Origin: Phycisphaerales bacterium
GTDB lineage: Bacteria > Planctomycetota > Phycisphaerae > Phycisphaerales > UBA1924
Assembly (NCBI GenBank): GCA_016699835.1
Contig: CP064987.1
Location: 310,001-374,000 of the forward strand
DNA: 64,000 nucleotides
Direction: 5' to 3'
Under the pieces are notes generated by a model. That model did no database searches and was not told the origin of the DNA. It saw only the letters and a list, made by a program, of their open reading frames with translations. The position numbers and the translations under genes are program-made. Shown piece by piece: positions 27,890 to 36,581 of the stretch. The stretch's first letter is position 1, and each line of letters opens with the position of its first letter.

Positions 27890-29241
27890 CACGCACGCTC
27901 CGAGGGCGTCGCCACACGCGGCAGCGCCAGCCCCACCAACCCCGGCACGAGCAGCACGATCGCCGAGCCATAGATGAGCGAATCGGGCTGCTTAAGGATG
28001 AACCCGTCGAAATAGAAGTACCCCGCCGCCGCGCTCGTGAGCAGCGCGAGCCCGACACGATTCGACGCGTGTGACCGAGGATTCACCAGCGACGCGATCA
28101 CAAACGCCGGCACAAAGACCGCATAGAACGACAGGAACCCCATGTACATCCGCTCGGAGTTCAATCCCAGCGGCGTGCGGATCGCCACGAGCATCGTGCA
28201 GAAATACAGCACCACGCCCAGCAACATCGCCCCCGTCCCCGCGCCCGAGATCGGCGGATCGTCCATCCGGAGCGGATCACGCGACGAGCCCACGCTCACG
28301 CCATGCGACAGAGATCCGCCCGTCGGCCACGAACGCTCGTGCAAAGTGATCGTGATCGCCAACTGGATCGCGACGTGGAAGACCAGGAACGTGGGCAACG
28401 ACGACGGCCCGGGGAGTCCCGTCCCCGCATCCTTCAGGATCAGCGGCGCATAGAGCAGCGTGATCCCCAGCATCATCGAGAAGAGAATCCCAAAGCCGCC
28501 AATGAACGCCATCGTCCCCGTCGTGCCCGGCAGATCCTGGCGAACGCGGTGGAACGTCGGATCCAGGAGCGGCGAGCACAGAAACCCCAGCACGCACGCC
28601 GGCACCAACGACATCGCGTCCGACACGCCAAACGTCGTAGGCCCGAGATACTCGATGCGATCCTTGATCTTCAACATCGACGGATCGTGCACGATCCAGG
28701 CGAACGCGAGCAAGATCGAGACGAGCGTCACCGTGCTCGCGACCGCGTACACACCGCTGATCCCCGCGACACGCTTCGTATTGGTCCACGACGCGAGAGG
28801 TATCAGCACCAGGATCGCCACAAGCGCGAATCCACCCACGCCAAGGATCGCCGGGCCGCCCATGATCCCGCTGCTATACGCGAGCCACACCACAAAGAAC
28901 CATTGGAACGCCAGCGTCACGAACGAGAACAGCCGCATCGCCGGGGCACACCGAGCCACAAACCGCCGGCTCGACTCCGGCGTCGGGAAGAAGAACGCGA
29001 ACGCCATTGCCCCGATCACGTTCGGGACGGCGAACGCCAGAATCCCGGGCACGCCATAGTCCCGCAGCAGATACACCGGCAGGAACATCCCGATACACCA
29101 CGTCCAACTCGCCGCCAGGAACCCGCCGCCGAGCACAGCCCGCGCCGGCGAGAAGCCCTCGGACCCCAACCCGGACCCTCCAGCCGTTCCAGTTGTGGAA
29201 CCAGACGCCGTATGTGTTGTCGAAGACGCCATCTCGGTCAT
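27889..29241 (-). CDS. Multi-spanning membrane protein, transporter-like
   Basis: 450 residues from ATG 29241 (MTEMASS...); a longer frame to 29328 adds a cysteine/arginine-rich stretch that looks non-coding. After a Ser/Thr/Gly-rich N-terminus there are about twelve hydrophobic helices, including FLAASWTWCIGMFLPVYLL, VPNVIGAMAFAFFFP, LVAILVLIPLASW and AFVIASLVNPRS. The FPVYLLRDYG-like start and general topology recall sodium/solute symporter-like proteins, but no signature is decisive. It is coupled to the Gdx gene downstream by a one-base overlap. I searched the leader for a guanidine riboswitch and saw none. Confidence 0.65.
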   Translation of the reverse strand: MTEMASSTTHTASGSTTGTAGGSGLGSEGFSPARAVLGGGFLAASWTWCIGMFLPVYLLRDYGVPGILAFAVPNVIGAMAFAFFFPTPESSRRFVARCAPAMRLFSFVTLAFQWFFVVWLAYSSGIMGGPAILGVGGFALVAILVLIPLASWTNTKRVAGISGVYAVASTVTLVSILLAFAWIVHDPSMLKIKDRIEYLGPTTFGVSDAMSLVPACVLGFLCSPLLDPTFHRVRQDLPGTTGTMAFIGGFGILFSMMLGITLLYAPLILKDAGTGLPGPSSLPTFLVFHVAIQLAITITLHERSWPTGGSLSHGVSVGSSRDPLRMDDPPISGAGTGAMLLGVVLYFCTMLVAIRTPLGLNSERMYMGFLSFYAVFVPAFVIASLVNPRSHASNRVGLALLTSAAAGYFYFDGFILKQPDSLIYGSAIVLLVPGLVGLALPRVATPSERA

Positions 29242-29376
29242 GATGCATTGATCGGTTCGCGCCGGGCATCGTCGGCAAAAACACAGCGAATTCCGAACGC
29301 CCATCGCCACGCAGACCCCGTGACGCACGCCCCCGACCCTCTATCATCCACCCTTTGCGAGCCAGGGAGGGCTGCC

Positions 29377-31836
29377 ATGGACGCCGTGCTCGAGCGGACA
29401 ACAACCAAGAAGGATGGATCGATGGCGAAGCGCGCGGCGGGTCGTGGCACAAAGTCGAAATCTCGGGATCTGGACACAGACTCGCCATCCCCGGACGCGG
29501 GCCAGCGCAAGCCCTCCCGCGGCTCCACCGCCGAGCAGATGGCGCTCAAGCAGCGCGACATCTCCGTCAGCGAGTTCTTCGCCAAGAACCGCCACCTCCT
29601 CGGCTTCGACAACCCGCGAAAGGCCCTCCTCACCACCGTCAAGGAAGCCGTCGACAACTCTCTCGACGCCTGTGAGGAGGCGGGAATCCTCCCCCACATT
29701 ACCGTCGTCATTGAGGATCTCGAGGACGCCCCAGCCACATCCAACGACGCCACATCGAAGAAGAAAACCGGCCCCAGCAAGAGCGGGCGTTACCGCGTCA
29801 CCATCGTGGACAACGGGCCAGGCATCGTCCGAAAGCAGGTCGAGAACATCTTCGGGCGTCTCCTCTATGGCTCAAAGTTCCATCGTCTCAAGATGAGCCG
29901 CGGACAGCAGGGCATCGGCATCTCCGCCGCAGGGATGTACGGCCTGATCACCACCGGCAAGCCGATGGTCATCCATACCAAGCCGAAGAAATCCGCCGCC
30001 GCCCACCACATCGAACTCGCGATGAACACCAAGACCAACCGCGCCGAGGTCACGGTGGACGTCGAGACCGACGATTTCCCGCCTAGGCGCCTCCGCTCGC
30101 TCACCAAGGGGACCAAGGAACTCGCCGCTCTCGGCGAGATGCTCGGCGACGACGACCACGAGACCGGCACCAGCGTCAGCCTCGAACTCGAGGGCAAGTA
30201 CCAGAAAGGCCGCGGCAGCGTCGACGAGTTCCTCGAACTCACCGCCATCGCCAACCCCCACGCCCGCATCGTCTTCGTCCCTCCAAGCAAGGAGTCAGCC
30301 CCGGACGAGGAGGACGAGCTCATCACACGCTCCTCGGCGAAGAAGGATGACTCGGAGCCCGATGCCGATTCTCCCGTCACCGCCTCGATCCCCACCACCA
30401 TCGAAACGACCGAGACCGGCGGCGTCACCGTCTTCCCCCGCGCCATCCACGAACTCCCCCCGGAAACCAAAGAGATCCAGCCCCATCCCAAGGGCGTGGA
30501 ACTCGGCATCCTCATCCAGATGCTCCGCGAGGCCGAGATCGAAAAACCGGGCACCACGCTCTACACCGTCCTGCAGGACAAGTTCAGCCGCGTGAGTCCC
30601 GCCGCCGCCGGCTCACTCTGCAAAGCCATTGGCGTCACGAGCCGCACCAAAGTCGGCGACATCGACTCCGCCCTCGCCGAGAAACTCTACCGCGAGTTCC
30701 AGGACGCCAAGTTCCCGCCGCCGCCGACCGACTGCCTCGCGCCGATCGGCGTCCGCCAACTCCTCGCCGGGCTGCTCAAAGGAGTCAAGGCCGAGTTCTA
30801 CGCGGCGTCGTCGCGCGAGGCGGCGATCTATCGCGGGCGTCCCTTCCTCATCGAGGCCGCCATCGGCTTCGGTGGCGACCTCCTCGCCGACGACTCGGCC
30901 CGCGTCATCCGCTTCGCCAACCGCGTGCCCCTGCTCTACCAGCAGTCGGCGTGCTCGTCATTCAAGGCCGTCGTCGAGACCAACTGGAAAAACTACGACC
31001 TCCAGCAGCCCCGCACCGCCGCCCCCGTCGGCCCGCTCGTCGTCATGGTCCACATGGCCAGCGTCTGGGTCCCCTTCACCAGCGAGTCCAAGGAGGCCAT
31101 CGCCGACTACGACGAGATCCGAAAGGAGATGAAACTCGCCCTCATGGAATGCGGGCGAAAACTCGGCACCTATCTCAAGAAGCGCGCGAAGATGAAACGC
31201 GAGTCCATGCGACGCGACGTCTTCGAGCGATACATCGGCGAGATCGCCAAGGCCGTCGAGGCGATCAACGGCACCGACGCCAAGAACCTCTACGACGCCC
31301 TCCTCGCCCAGGCCAAGAAGCACACCGCCATCGCCGACCAGGAACTCGACGACGAGGGCCGAATCGTCAAGGCCAGGATGGACGACGCCCCCGACGACGA
31401 CGGCGTCATCATCGTCGATCGCGGCGAGTACAAAGACTCCCAGAACCAACGCCGCGTCGTTGACTCGGACTCCACGCCCTCCAATCCGCTCGAGTCCTCC
31501 AAAGCCGAGCGTGCCCGCCTCAAGGTCGCCTCGCTCGCCAAGGCCGACGACGACGAACTCTTCGAGACCAAGCCGAGCCGTGGTGCATCACCCTCCGGGC
31601 GTGCCGAAAAGCCCACACGCAACTCCAAGTCGACTCCTCCAAGCACAGATCCCAAGTCCAAGTCCGCTTCAAAGCCAGGGCCCACGACCGTGAAATCCAC
31701 GACAAAGGCCGCACCCGCCTCGCCGACCTCGAAGAGCGAGCCAAAGCCAAAGGCCGGATCGGGCAACAAACTCCGCATGCGACTCGTCAACGGCAAACTC
31801 GTCCGCGTCGACAACGACGGCCCGGCGCTCTTCTAA
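29377..31836 (+). CDS. top6B: DNA topoisomerase VI subunit B
   Basis: 819 residues from ATG 29377, preceded by GGGAGG; the internal ATG 29422 is the alternative. The GHKL ATPase motifs are clear: KEAVDNSLDACE (89-100), DNGPGI (145-150), GQQGIGISAAGMYG (176-189) and ETGTSVSLELEGKY. An H2TH-like region (about 390-450) and a transducer domain (LIEAAIGFGGDL ... RFANRVPLLYQQSACSSF) follow, as in the archaeal enzyme. Subunit B binds ATP and drives strand passage by the Spo11-like subunit A, which is absent from this window. The protein is longer than archaeal forms owing to an acidic insertion near 305-355 and a Ser/Lys/Pro-rich tail of about 130 residues. Confidence 0.9.
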   Translation: MDAVLERTTTKKDGSMAKRAAGRGTKSKSRDLDTDSPSPDAGQRKPSRGSTAEQMALKQRDISVSEFFAKNRHLLGFDNPRKALLTTVKEAVDNSLDACEEAGILPHITVVIEDLEDAPATSNDATSKKKTGPSKSGRYRVTIVDNGPGIVRKQVENIFGRLLYGSKFHRLKMSRGQQGIGISAAGMYGLITTGKPMVIHTKPKKSAAAHHIELAMNTKTNRAEVTVDVETDDFPPRRLRSLTKGTKELAALGEMLGDDDHETGTSVSLELEGKYQKGRGSVDEFLELTAIANPHARIVFVPPSKESAPDEEDELITRSSAKKDDSEPDADSPVTASIPTTIETTETGGVTVFPRAIHELPPETKEIQPHPKGVELGILIQMLREAEIEKPGTTLYTVLQDKFSRVSPAAAGSLCKAIGVTSRTKVGDIDSALAEKLYREFQDAKFPPPPTDCLAPIGVRQLLAGLLKGVKAEFYAASSREAAIYRGRPFLIEAAIGFGGDLLADDSARVIRFANRVPLLYQQSACSSFKAVVETNWKNYDLQQPRTAAPVGPLVVMVHMASVWVPFTSESKEAIADYDEIRKEMKLALMECGRKLGTYLKKRAKMKRESMRRDVFERYIGEIAKAVEAINGTDAKNLYDALLAQAKKHTAIADQELDDEGRIVKARMDDAPDDDGVIIVDRGEYKDSQNQRRVVDSDSTPSNPLESSKAERARLKVASLAKADDDELFETKPSRGASPSGRAEKPTRNSKSTPPSTDPKSKSASKPGPTTVKSTTKAAPASPTSKSEPKPKAGSGNKLRMRLVNGKLVRVDNDGPALF

Positions 31837-31863
31837 AAACATTTTCAACGCCAATCGCTCGTC

Positions 31864-32529
31864 TTAGGCCCGTCCGTCCGGGATCGCCTTCTCGCTCGCG
31901 AGTTCGAAGGCCTTGAGCACACAGTGTCCACAGACCGTGAGGCACACGATTCCCACAAGGCCAAGCACGCCATACAGGCCGACGCTCGCCCAGCCCGGCC
32001 AGGAGTCCAACGCCGACGAGATCGACACGCCCTTGAGTTTCCACACGATGCCGCCGATCGCAAGGGGCGCGCCCCACACCGCCGCACGCATGAGCAGCGA
32101 AATCGACGAGGGCATTCGTGAGACCGTGATCCACGCGGAGACAACCAGGAAAATCACGCCGATCGCGAGCCGAGCCAGGAGATACGGCCGAAGCGAGATC
32201 CCCTGATCCCGTCCCGCGACCTCGATCTGCCCGAGTGCTCCCAGATTCGCGAAGTACGCGCCGGCCACGATCGTCGCTCCCAGGCACATCAGCGTCATCG
32301 CCGGCCCGGTCCGCAATCGTCCGAACCCCCACAACACTCCGATCACCCCCGCGAGGAACGACACGGCCTCAAACCCAAGCAGTTGCCACGCCGGAGTCGT
32401 GCTGAGCGTGAACGCCGCTGCCCATGCCGCGACCGACGAGAGAAACACGATCGCGCTGAACCCTCCCACCAAATTCCGGAAACCCCGGCTTGTGGACGTT
32501 GAGTCGGTCTGTGATGGGGGATGTGACAT
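31864..32529 (-). CDS. Hypothetical membrane protein with about six helices
   Basis: 221 residues from ATG 32529. Hydrophobic segments include FSAIVFLSSVAAWAAAF, LLGFEAVSFLAGVIGVLWGF, AMTLMCLGATIVAGAYFANLG, YLLARLAIGVIFLVVSAWI and SVGLYGVLGLVGIVCLTVCGHCVL. No conserved family motif was recognised. It converges on top6B with 27 bases between them. The function is unknown. Confidence 0.7.
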   Translation of the reverse strand: MSHPPSQTDSTSTSRGFRNLVGGFSAIVFLSSVAAWAAAFTLSTTPAWQLLGFEAVSFLAGVIGVLWGFGRLRTGPAMTLMCLGATIVAGAYFANLGALGQIEVAGRDQGISLRPYLLARLAIGVIFLVVSAWITVSRMPSSISLLMRAAVWGAPLAIGGIVWKLKGVSISSALDSWPGWASVGLYGVLGLVGIVCLTVCGHCVLKAFELASEKAIPDGRA

Positions 32530-33007
32530 GGCCAAGACTGCGCTTATCGGCACTCCAACTGGGCATTCTTCGCCTCAGACGAGCGCAAAGTTCGTTTGCC
32601 GGGGTCAGGTCTTTGTACGCGTCCGACAACCCCCCGGATCTCTCTTGAGCGACCCACCAATTTCTGCCGATCCAATCGAGGCGGATGGCTCCACGCTTGC
32701 GGAGCGTTCCCATCCGGCGGAGGACGCGGTCGAGATGGAATCGGGGCATCAGATCGAGCAGGAGGCCAAGCGGCTCTTCGACCGCGTGCTGTCGCAGTGG
32801 GCCATGGACGTCCTGCGGCTACGCGGCAACGGCCTCGATCTCCCCTGCGCGCGCGACGCCGACGAGTCAACATGTCCCTTCCCGGCCTCGAGGAGTCGAG
32901 GAAAGCAGGATCGTCGCCGGTGGGTGCTTGCGGCACGTCCCACCTTTATCCCACAACGCATCCCGCAGAAGCGCGCGGCCTGATCAAGTGTCGGACACGG
33001 AGGTTCT
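32530..33007. other. Intergenic region upstream of the flagellar genes
   Basis: These 478 bases separate a leftward membrane-protein gene from fliD. They must hold the fliD promoter. A plus-strand frame (in-frame ATG at 32734, ending at 32983) could encode about 80 residues starting MESGHQIEQEAKRLFDRVLSQW, but its C-terminal half is arginine/proline-rich and I cannot distinguish it from a chance frame. No RNA gene is seen. Confidence 0.35.
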
Positions 33008-35893
33008 ATGAGCGGCATCACCACGGGCGTCGGATTGTTCAGCGGTATCAACTCCGCCGACCTGATCAGCCAACTCCTTGCCGTGGACGGCAGGCCCAAG
33101 GTCCTGGCCCAGCGTCGCATCGCCCAACTCCAGCAGACCTCCGCAGCCTACCTCGACCTCAACTCACGCCTCTCGGCGATGCAAACCGCCATCTCCTCGT
33201 TCCGCACCGACAAGATCTTCCAGTCCAAGAGCGTCAGCACGTCCAACCCCGACGCCCTGAGCGCCACCGCCGACGCCACCGCCGCCGCCGGCAGTTACCC
33301 GCTCCTGGTCGATCGCCTCGTTTCGACCCAGCAGCGTCTCTCGCGCGGGTTCGTGACCTCAAACTCGACCGCAGTCGGCGCCTCGTCGATCACCTTCGAG
33401 TCCGCCCGCGCCCGCCTCGATCGCGACATCGCCCTCGCCGACCTCAATGGCGGCGCCGGCATCGCCCGCGGCAAGATCAACATCACCGACTCCGCCAATC
33501 GGGCCGCCACCGTCGATCTCTCGCGAGCCGTCACCGTCAACGACGTCCTCGAAGCCATCAACGCCAACGGCACGGCCCAGGTCACCGCGAGCGTCGAGGG
33601 CGGACGCTTCGTCATCCGCGACAACGCCAACGGCTCCCTCACCATCGCCAATGGCCTGAACTCCACCACCGCCGCCAGCCTCGGCATCGCCGGAACCGCC
33701 ACAGCCACCATCACCGGCTCCGAGGTCTACTCCCTCGGCGCCAACACCGCCCTCACCCAGATCAATGACGGCAACGGCGTCCGCATCCGCAACACCGTCG
33801 GCGTCGGCGCGGGATCGGTCTACGACTTCAAGATCAACCTCAACGACGGTGGATCCACCACCAGTGTCCTCATCAACCTCGGCGACATCTACGAGACCAT
33901 CGACGATGTCCTCACCAAGACCGAGGGCCAGGTCTCGACCGTTGGTGGCGTCATTGATCGCATCAACGAGGCCCTCCAGGCCGCCGCCGTCGAGAACGGC
34001 TTTGGCGATCAGGTCGTCGCCTCCATCAACGCCACTACGGGCGGCATCGACATCACCGACTCCAGCGGCACGCTCACCCTTTCCTTCGAGGACTACGTCG
34101 GACAGAACACGACAGAGGACCTGGGCCTCGTCTCGCCCACAGCCCCCTCCACCACCGTCTCTGGCCGTCGCATCCTCGCGGGTCTCAACTCCACCCTCAC
34201 ACGAAACCTCGGCGGCGGCACAGGCGTCGGAGGTGACGGGACTCTCAACATCACCGCTCGCGACGGCTTCGCCTTCAGCGTGAATCTCGATGACGAAGGC
34301 TCGGTCTCCGACGTCATCGCCGCCATCCAGAGCGCCTCGGGTGGACGACTCCGTGTCGCCCTCGACTCCAACGGCACCGGCCTCATCGTCAACGACCTCA
34401 CCGGCTCCACCGCAAGCAACCTCATCATCGAGGGCACGCCCGGCGACGACTCTGCCGAGTCCCTGGGCCTTTCCACCGACGCCACAGGCGTCGCCGCCAG
34501 CACGCTCAACTCCTCCAATCTCCAGCACCGCTACATCACGCGATCGTCCTCGCTCCTCTTCACGCCCACCGGCCAGGCCATCGGCACCGGCGCCATCCGC
34601 ATCACCGACTCCCAGGGCGCCAACGCCGAGTTCACCATCGACAACGCAACCTCCACCTACGGGCAACTCATCGACAAGATCAACGCCGCCAACCTCACCG
34701 TCTCCGCCCGCATCAACGCGCGAGGCGACGGGCTGGAACTCTTCGAGAACGTCGCCCCAGGAGCCGAGGGAACCGTCAAGATCAAGGTCGAAGACGTCAC
34801 GGGTACCGTCGCCCGCCGCCTCAACATCCTCGGCGAGGCCACGGGCACCAACGCCGACAACCACATCGATGGCTCCTTCGAGCAGACCGTCACCCTCAGC
34901 GCCGCCGACAATCTCGAGACCGTCGCCCAGAAGATCAACGCCGCCAACCCCGGCGTTCGCGCCGCGGTCATTCGCGACGGCTCCTCCTCAGCCCCCTTCC
35001 GCCTCTCGCTCGCGAGCACCCAGGAAGGCCGCGCGGGACGCATGATCATCTCCTCCGCCTTCGACTTTGGCTTCCAAACCCTCGACGAGGGCGAGGACGC
35101 CCGCGTCTTCTTCGGCGCGAGCGACCCCGCGAGGGGCATCGCCGTCACCAGTTCCTCCAATCGCATCGACTCGCTGCTCCCAGGCGTGAAGATCGACCTT
35201 CGCGCCCCCACGGCCCAGGCCGAGACCGTCAACGTCGTCAGCGACTCCGACGCCGTCCGCGAAGGCGTCCAGTCCTTCGTCAATGCCTTCAACGACGTCG
35301 TCTCCAGAATCACCGAACTCACCAAGTACGACCAGGAGACCGAGCAGAAGGGCGCGCTCCTCGGCGACGGCACCACGCTCAATCTCCGAAACGATCTCTA
35401 CCGCACCGTCCAGTCCGCCATCGTCGGCGCCTCGGGCACCTTCCGCCGACTCGAGGACATCGGCATCCGCATCGGCACCGGCGGCAAACTCGAGATCAAC
35501 CAGGACCGCTTCGACGCCGCCATGGCCCAGGACGCCCAGGGTGTCGAATCGCTCTTCACCGCCCGCGAAATCGCCAGCGACCAGACCATCGAGATCTCCC
35601 CGGGGATCACGGCCCGCAACCCCAACTTCGGGTCCACCCTGACCACCCAGGGCGTCGCCGTCCAACTCGAGGAACTCGCCAAGAAATACGTCGATTCCAC
35701 CTCGGGCACGCTGACTCTCCGCGTCCAGGGCGTGGACGCCCAGATCAAGATCCAGAACGACCAGATCGCCAGAGTCGATGCGAAACTCGTCTCACGCCGC
35801 CAGGTTCTGGAGGCCAAGTTCCTCGCCATGGAGAAGACCCTGGGCCAACTCCGCAATCAGCAGTCCGCCCTCGGGTCGCTCGGCCGAGGCTGA
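33008..35893 (+). CDS. fliD: Flagellar hook-associated protein 2 (filament cap), oversized
   Basis: 961 residues. It starts MSGITTGVGLFSGINSADLI, the FliD_N pattern, followed by the N-terminal coiled region (LAQRRIAQLQQTSAAYLDLNSRLSAM). It ends with the FliD_C pattern (VNAFNDVVSRITELTKYDQET ... LFTAREIA ... KIQNDQIARVDAKLVSRRQVLEAKFLAMEKTLGQL). FliD caps the growing flagellum and guides flagellin polymerisation. Most FliD proteins are about 450-700 residues. Here the middle carries four or five flagellin hook-IN type modules (for example INITDSANRAATVDL and AIRITDSQGANAEFTIDNA), which would enlarge the cap head domain. The chaperone gene fliS follows. Confidence 0.92.
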   Translation: MSGITTGVGLFSGINSADLISQLLAVDGRPKVLAQRRIAQLQQTSAAYLDLNSRLSAMQTAISSFRTDKIFQSKSVSTSNPDALSATADATAAAGSYPLLVDRLVSTQQRLSRGFVTSNSTAVGASSITFESARARLDRDIALADLNGGAGIARGKINITDSANRAATVDLSRAVTVNDVLEAINANGTAQVTASVEGGRFVIRDNANGSLTIANGLNSTTAASLGIAGTATATITGSEVYSLGANTALTQINDGNGVRIRNTVGVGAGSVYDFKINLNDGGSTTSVLINLGDIYETIDDVLTKTEGQVSTVGGVIDRINEALQAAAVENGFGDQVVASINATTGGIDITDSSGTLTLSFEDYVGQNTTEDLGLVSPTAPSTTVSGRRILAGLNSTLTRNLGGGTGVGGDGTLNITARDGFAFSVNLDDEGSVSDVIAAIQSASGGRLRVALDSNGTGLIVNDLTGSTASNLIIEGTPGDDSAESLGLSTDATGVAASTLNSSNLQHRYITRSSSLLFTPTGQAIGTGAIRITDSQGANAEFTIDNATSTYGQLIDKINAANLTVSARINARGDGLELFENVAPGAEGTVKIKVEDVTGTVARRLNILGEATGTNADNHIDGSFEQTVTLSAADNLETVAQKINAANPGVRAAVIRDGSSSAPFRLSLASTQEGRAGRMIISSAFDFGFQTLDEGEDARVFFGASDPARGIAVTSSSNRIDSLLPGVKIDLRAPTAQAETVNVVSDSDAVREGVQSFVNAFNDVVSRITELTKYDQETEQKGALLGDGTTLNLRNDLYRTVQSAIVGASGTFRRLEDIGIRIGTGGKLEINQDRFDAAMAQDAQGVESLFTAREIASDQTIEISPGITARNPNFGSTLTTQGVAVQLEELAKKYVDSTSGTLTLRVQGVDAQIKIQNDQIARVDAKLVSRRQVLEAKFLAMEKTLGQLRNQQSALGSLGRG

Positions 35894-35980
35894 TCAACCG
35901 CACCGTAACGTCGAATCCCCCGTTCGTGGCCCGCCCCACCCCTGAACTCTCGCCAACCCCGGCCCGATAGCACCTAGGTC

Positions 35981-36481
35981 ATGAACAACGCCATACCAAA
36001 GAACGCTTCCCTCACCGATCAACTCGCCGCCGTTGGCACGCCCGCACGGAACGCCAACGCGTATCTGCGCACGCGCGTGCTCACGGCCTCGCCAGAGGAA
36101 CTACGACTCATGCTCCTCGACGGCGCGATCAAGTTCGCCCGCCAGGGGCGCGACGGCATGGCCGCCCACAACCACGAGGCGACCTACCTCGGCATCTCCC
36201 AGTGCCGCAACATCGTTTTCGAGTTGCTCACCACGATCCGCGAGGATGTCGCGCCGGAACTCGCCCAGAACGTCAAGGCCCTCTACACCTTCCTCTACTC
36301 GCAACTCATCGACGCCCACCACGACCGTGACCTCGAGAAACTCGACAAGGTCATCGAACTCCTCGAGTACGAGCGCGAGACCTGGGTCCTTCTCATGCAA
36401 AAACTCGCCGAAGAGCGCGGCACGGGGGTCGCCTCATCCCAGGACCAGGCCGCGACCACGCTCGGCGTGACCACCGCCTGA
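35981..36481 (+). CDS. fliS: Flagellar export chaperone FliS
   Basis: 166 residues. The FliS pattern is clear: NAYLRTRVLTASPEELRLMLLDGAIKFARQG, LGISQCRNIVFELLTTI, then LYTFLYSQLIDAHHDRDLEKLDKVIELLEYERETWVLLMQKL. FliS binds the C-terminus of flagellin in the cytoplasm and stops early polymerisation. An N-terminal extension of about 25 residues and a short Ala/Thr-rich tail are additions to the four-helix core. The gene follows fliD by 87 bases on the same strand, the usual fliD-fliS order. No flagellin gene is in the window. Confidence 0.93.
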   Translation: MNNAIPKNASLTDQLAAVGTPARNANAYLRTRVLTASPEELRLMLLDGAIKFARQGRDGMAAHNHEATYLGISQCRNIVFELLTTIREDVAPELAQNVKALYTFLYSQLIDAHHDRDLEKLDKVIELLEYERETWVLLMQKLAEERGTGVASSQDQAATTLGVTTA

Positions 36482-36581
36482 TCCATCCCCGCCGCTCTCG
36501 GCTACCATGCGTTCCACGCGATCCTTGGGCGAGACGCCTTCCGATCCGTGATTCGAAAGCCCCACGCCGAGGAGTCCCAGA

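Noticed and set aside
29242..29376. Guanidine riboswitch upstream of the transporter/Gdx pair
   Set aside because: The short leader contains no paired ACGG-loop hairpins (guanidine-II) and is too short and unstructured for the guanidine-I type.
32734..32983. Possible small gene upstream of fliD (MESGHQIEQEAKRLF...)
   Set aside because: The first 40 residues look plausible but the rest is R/P-rich, there is no clear ribosome site and several overlapping frames are equally open. Kept only as a remark in the intergenic entry.
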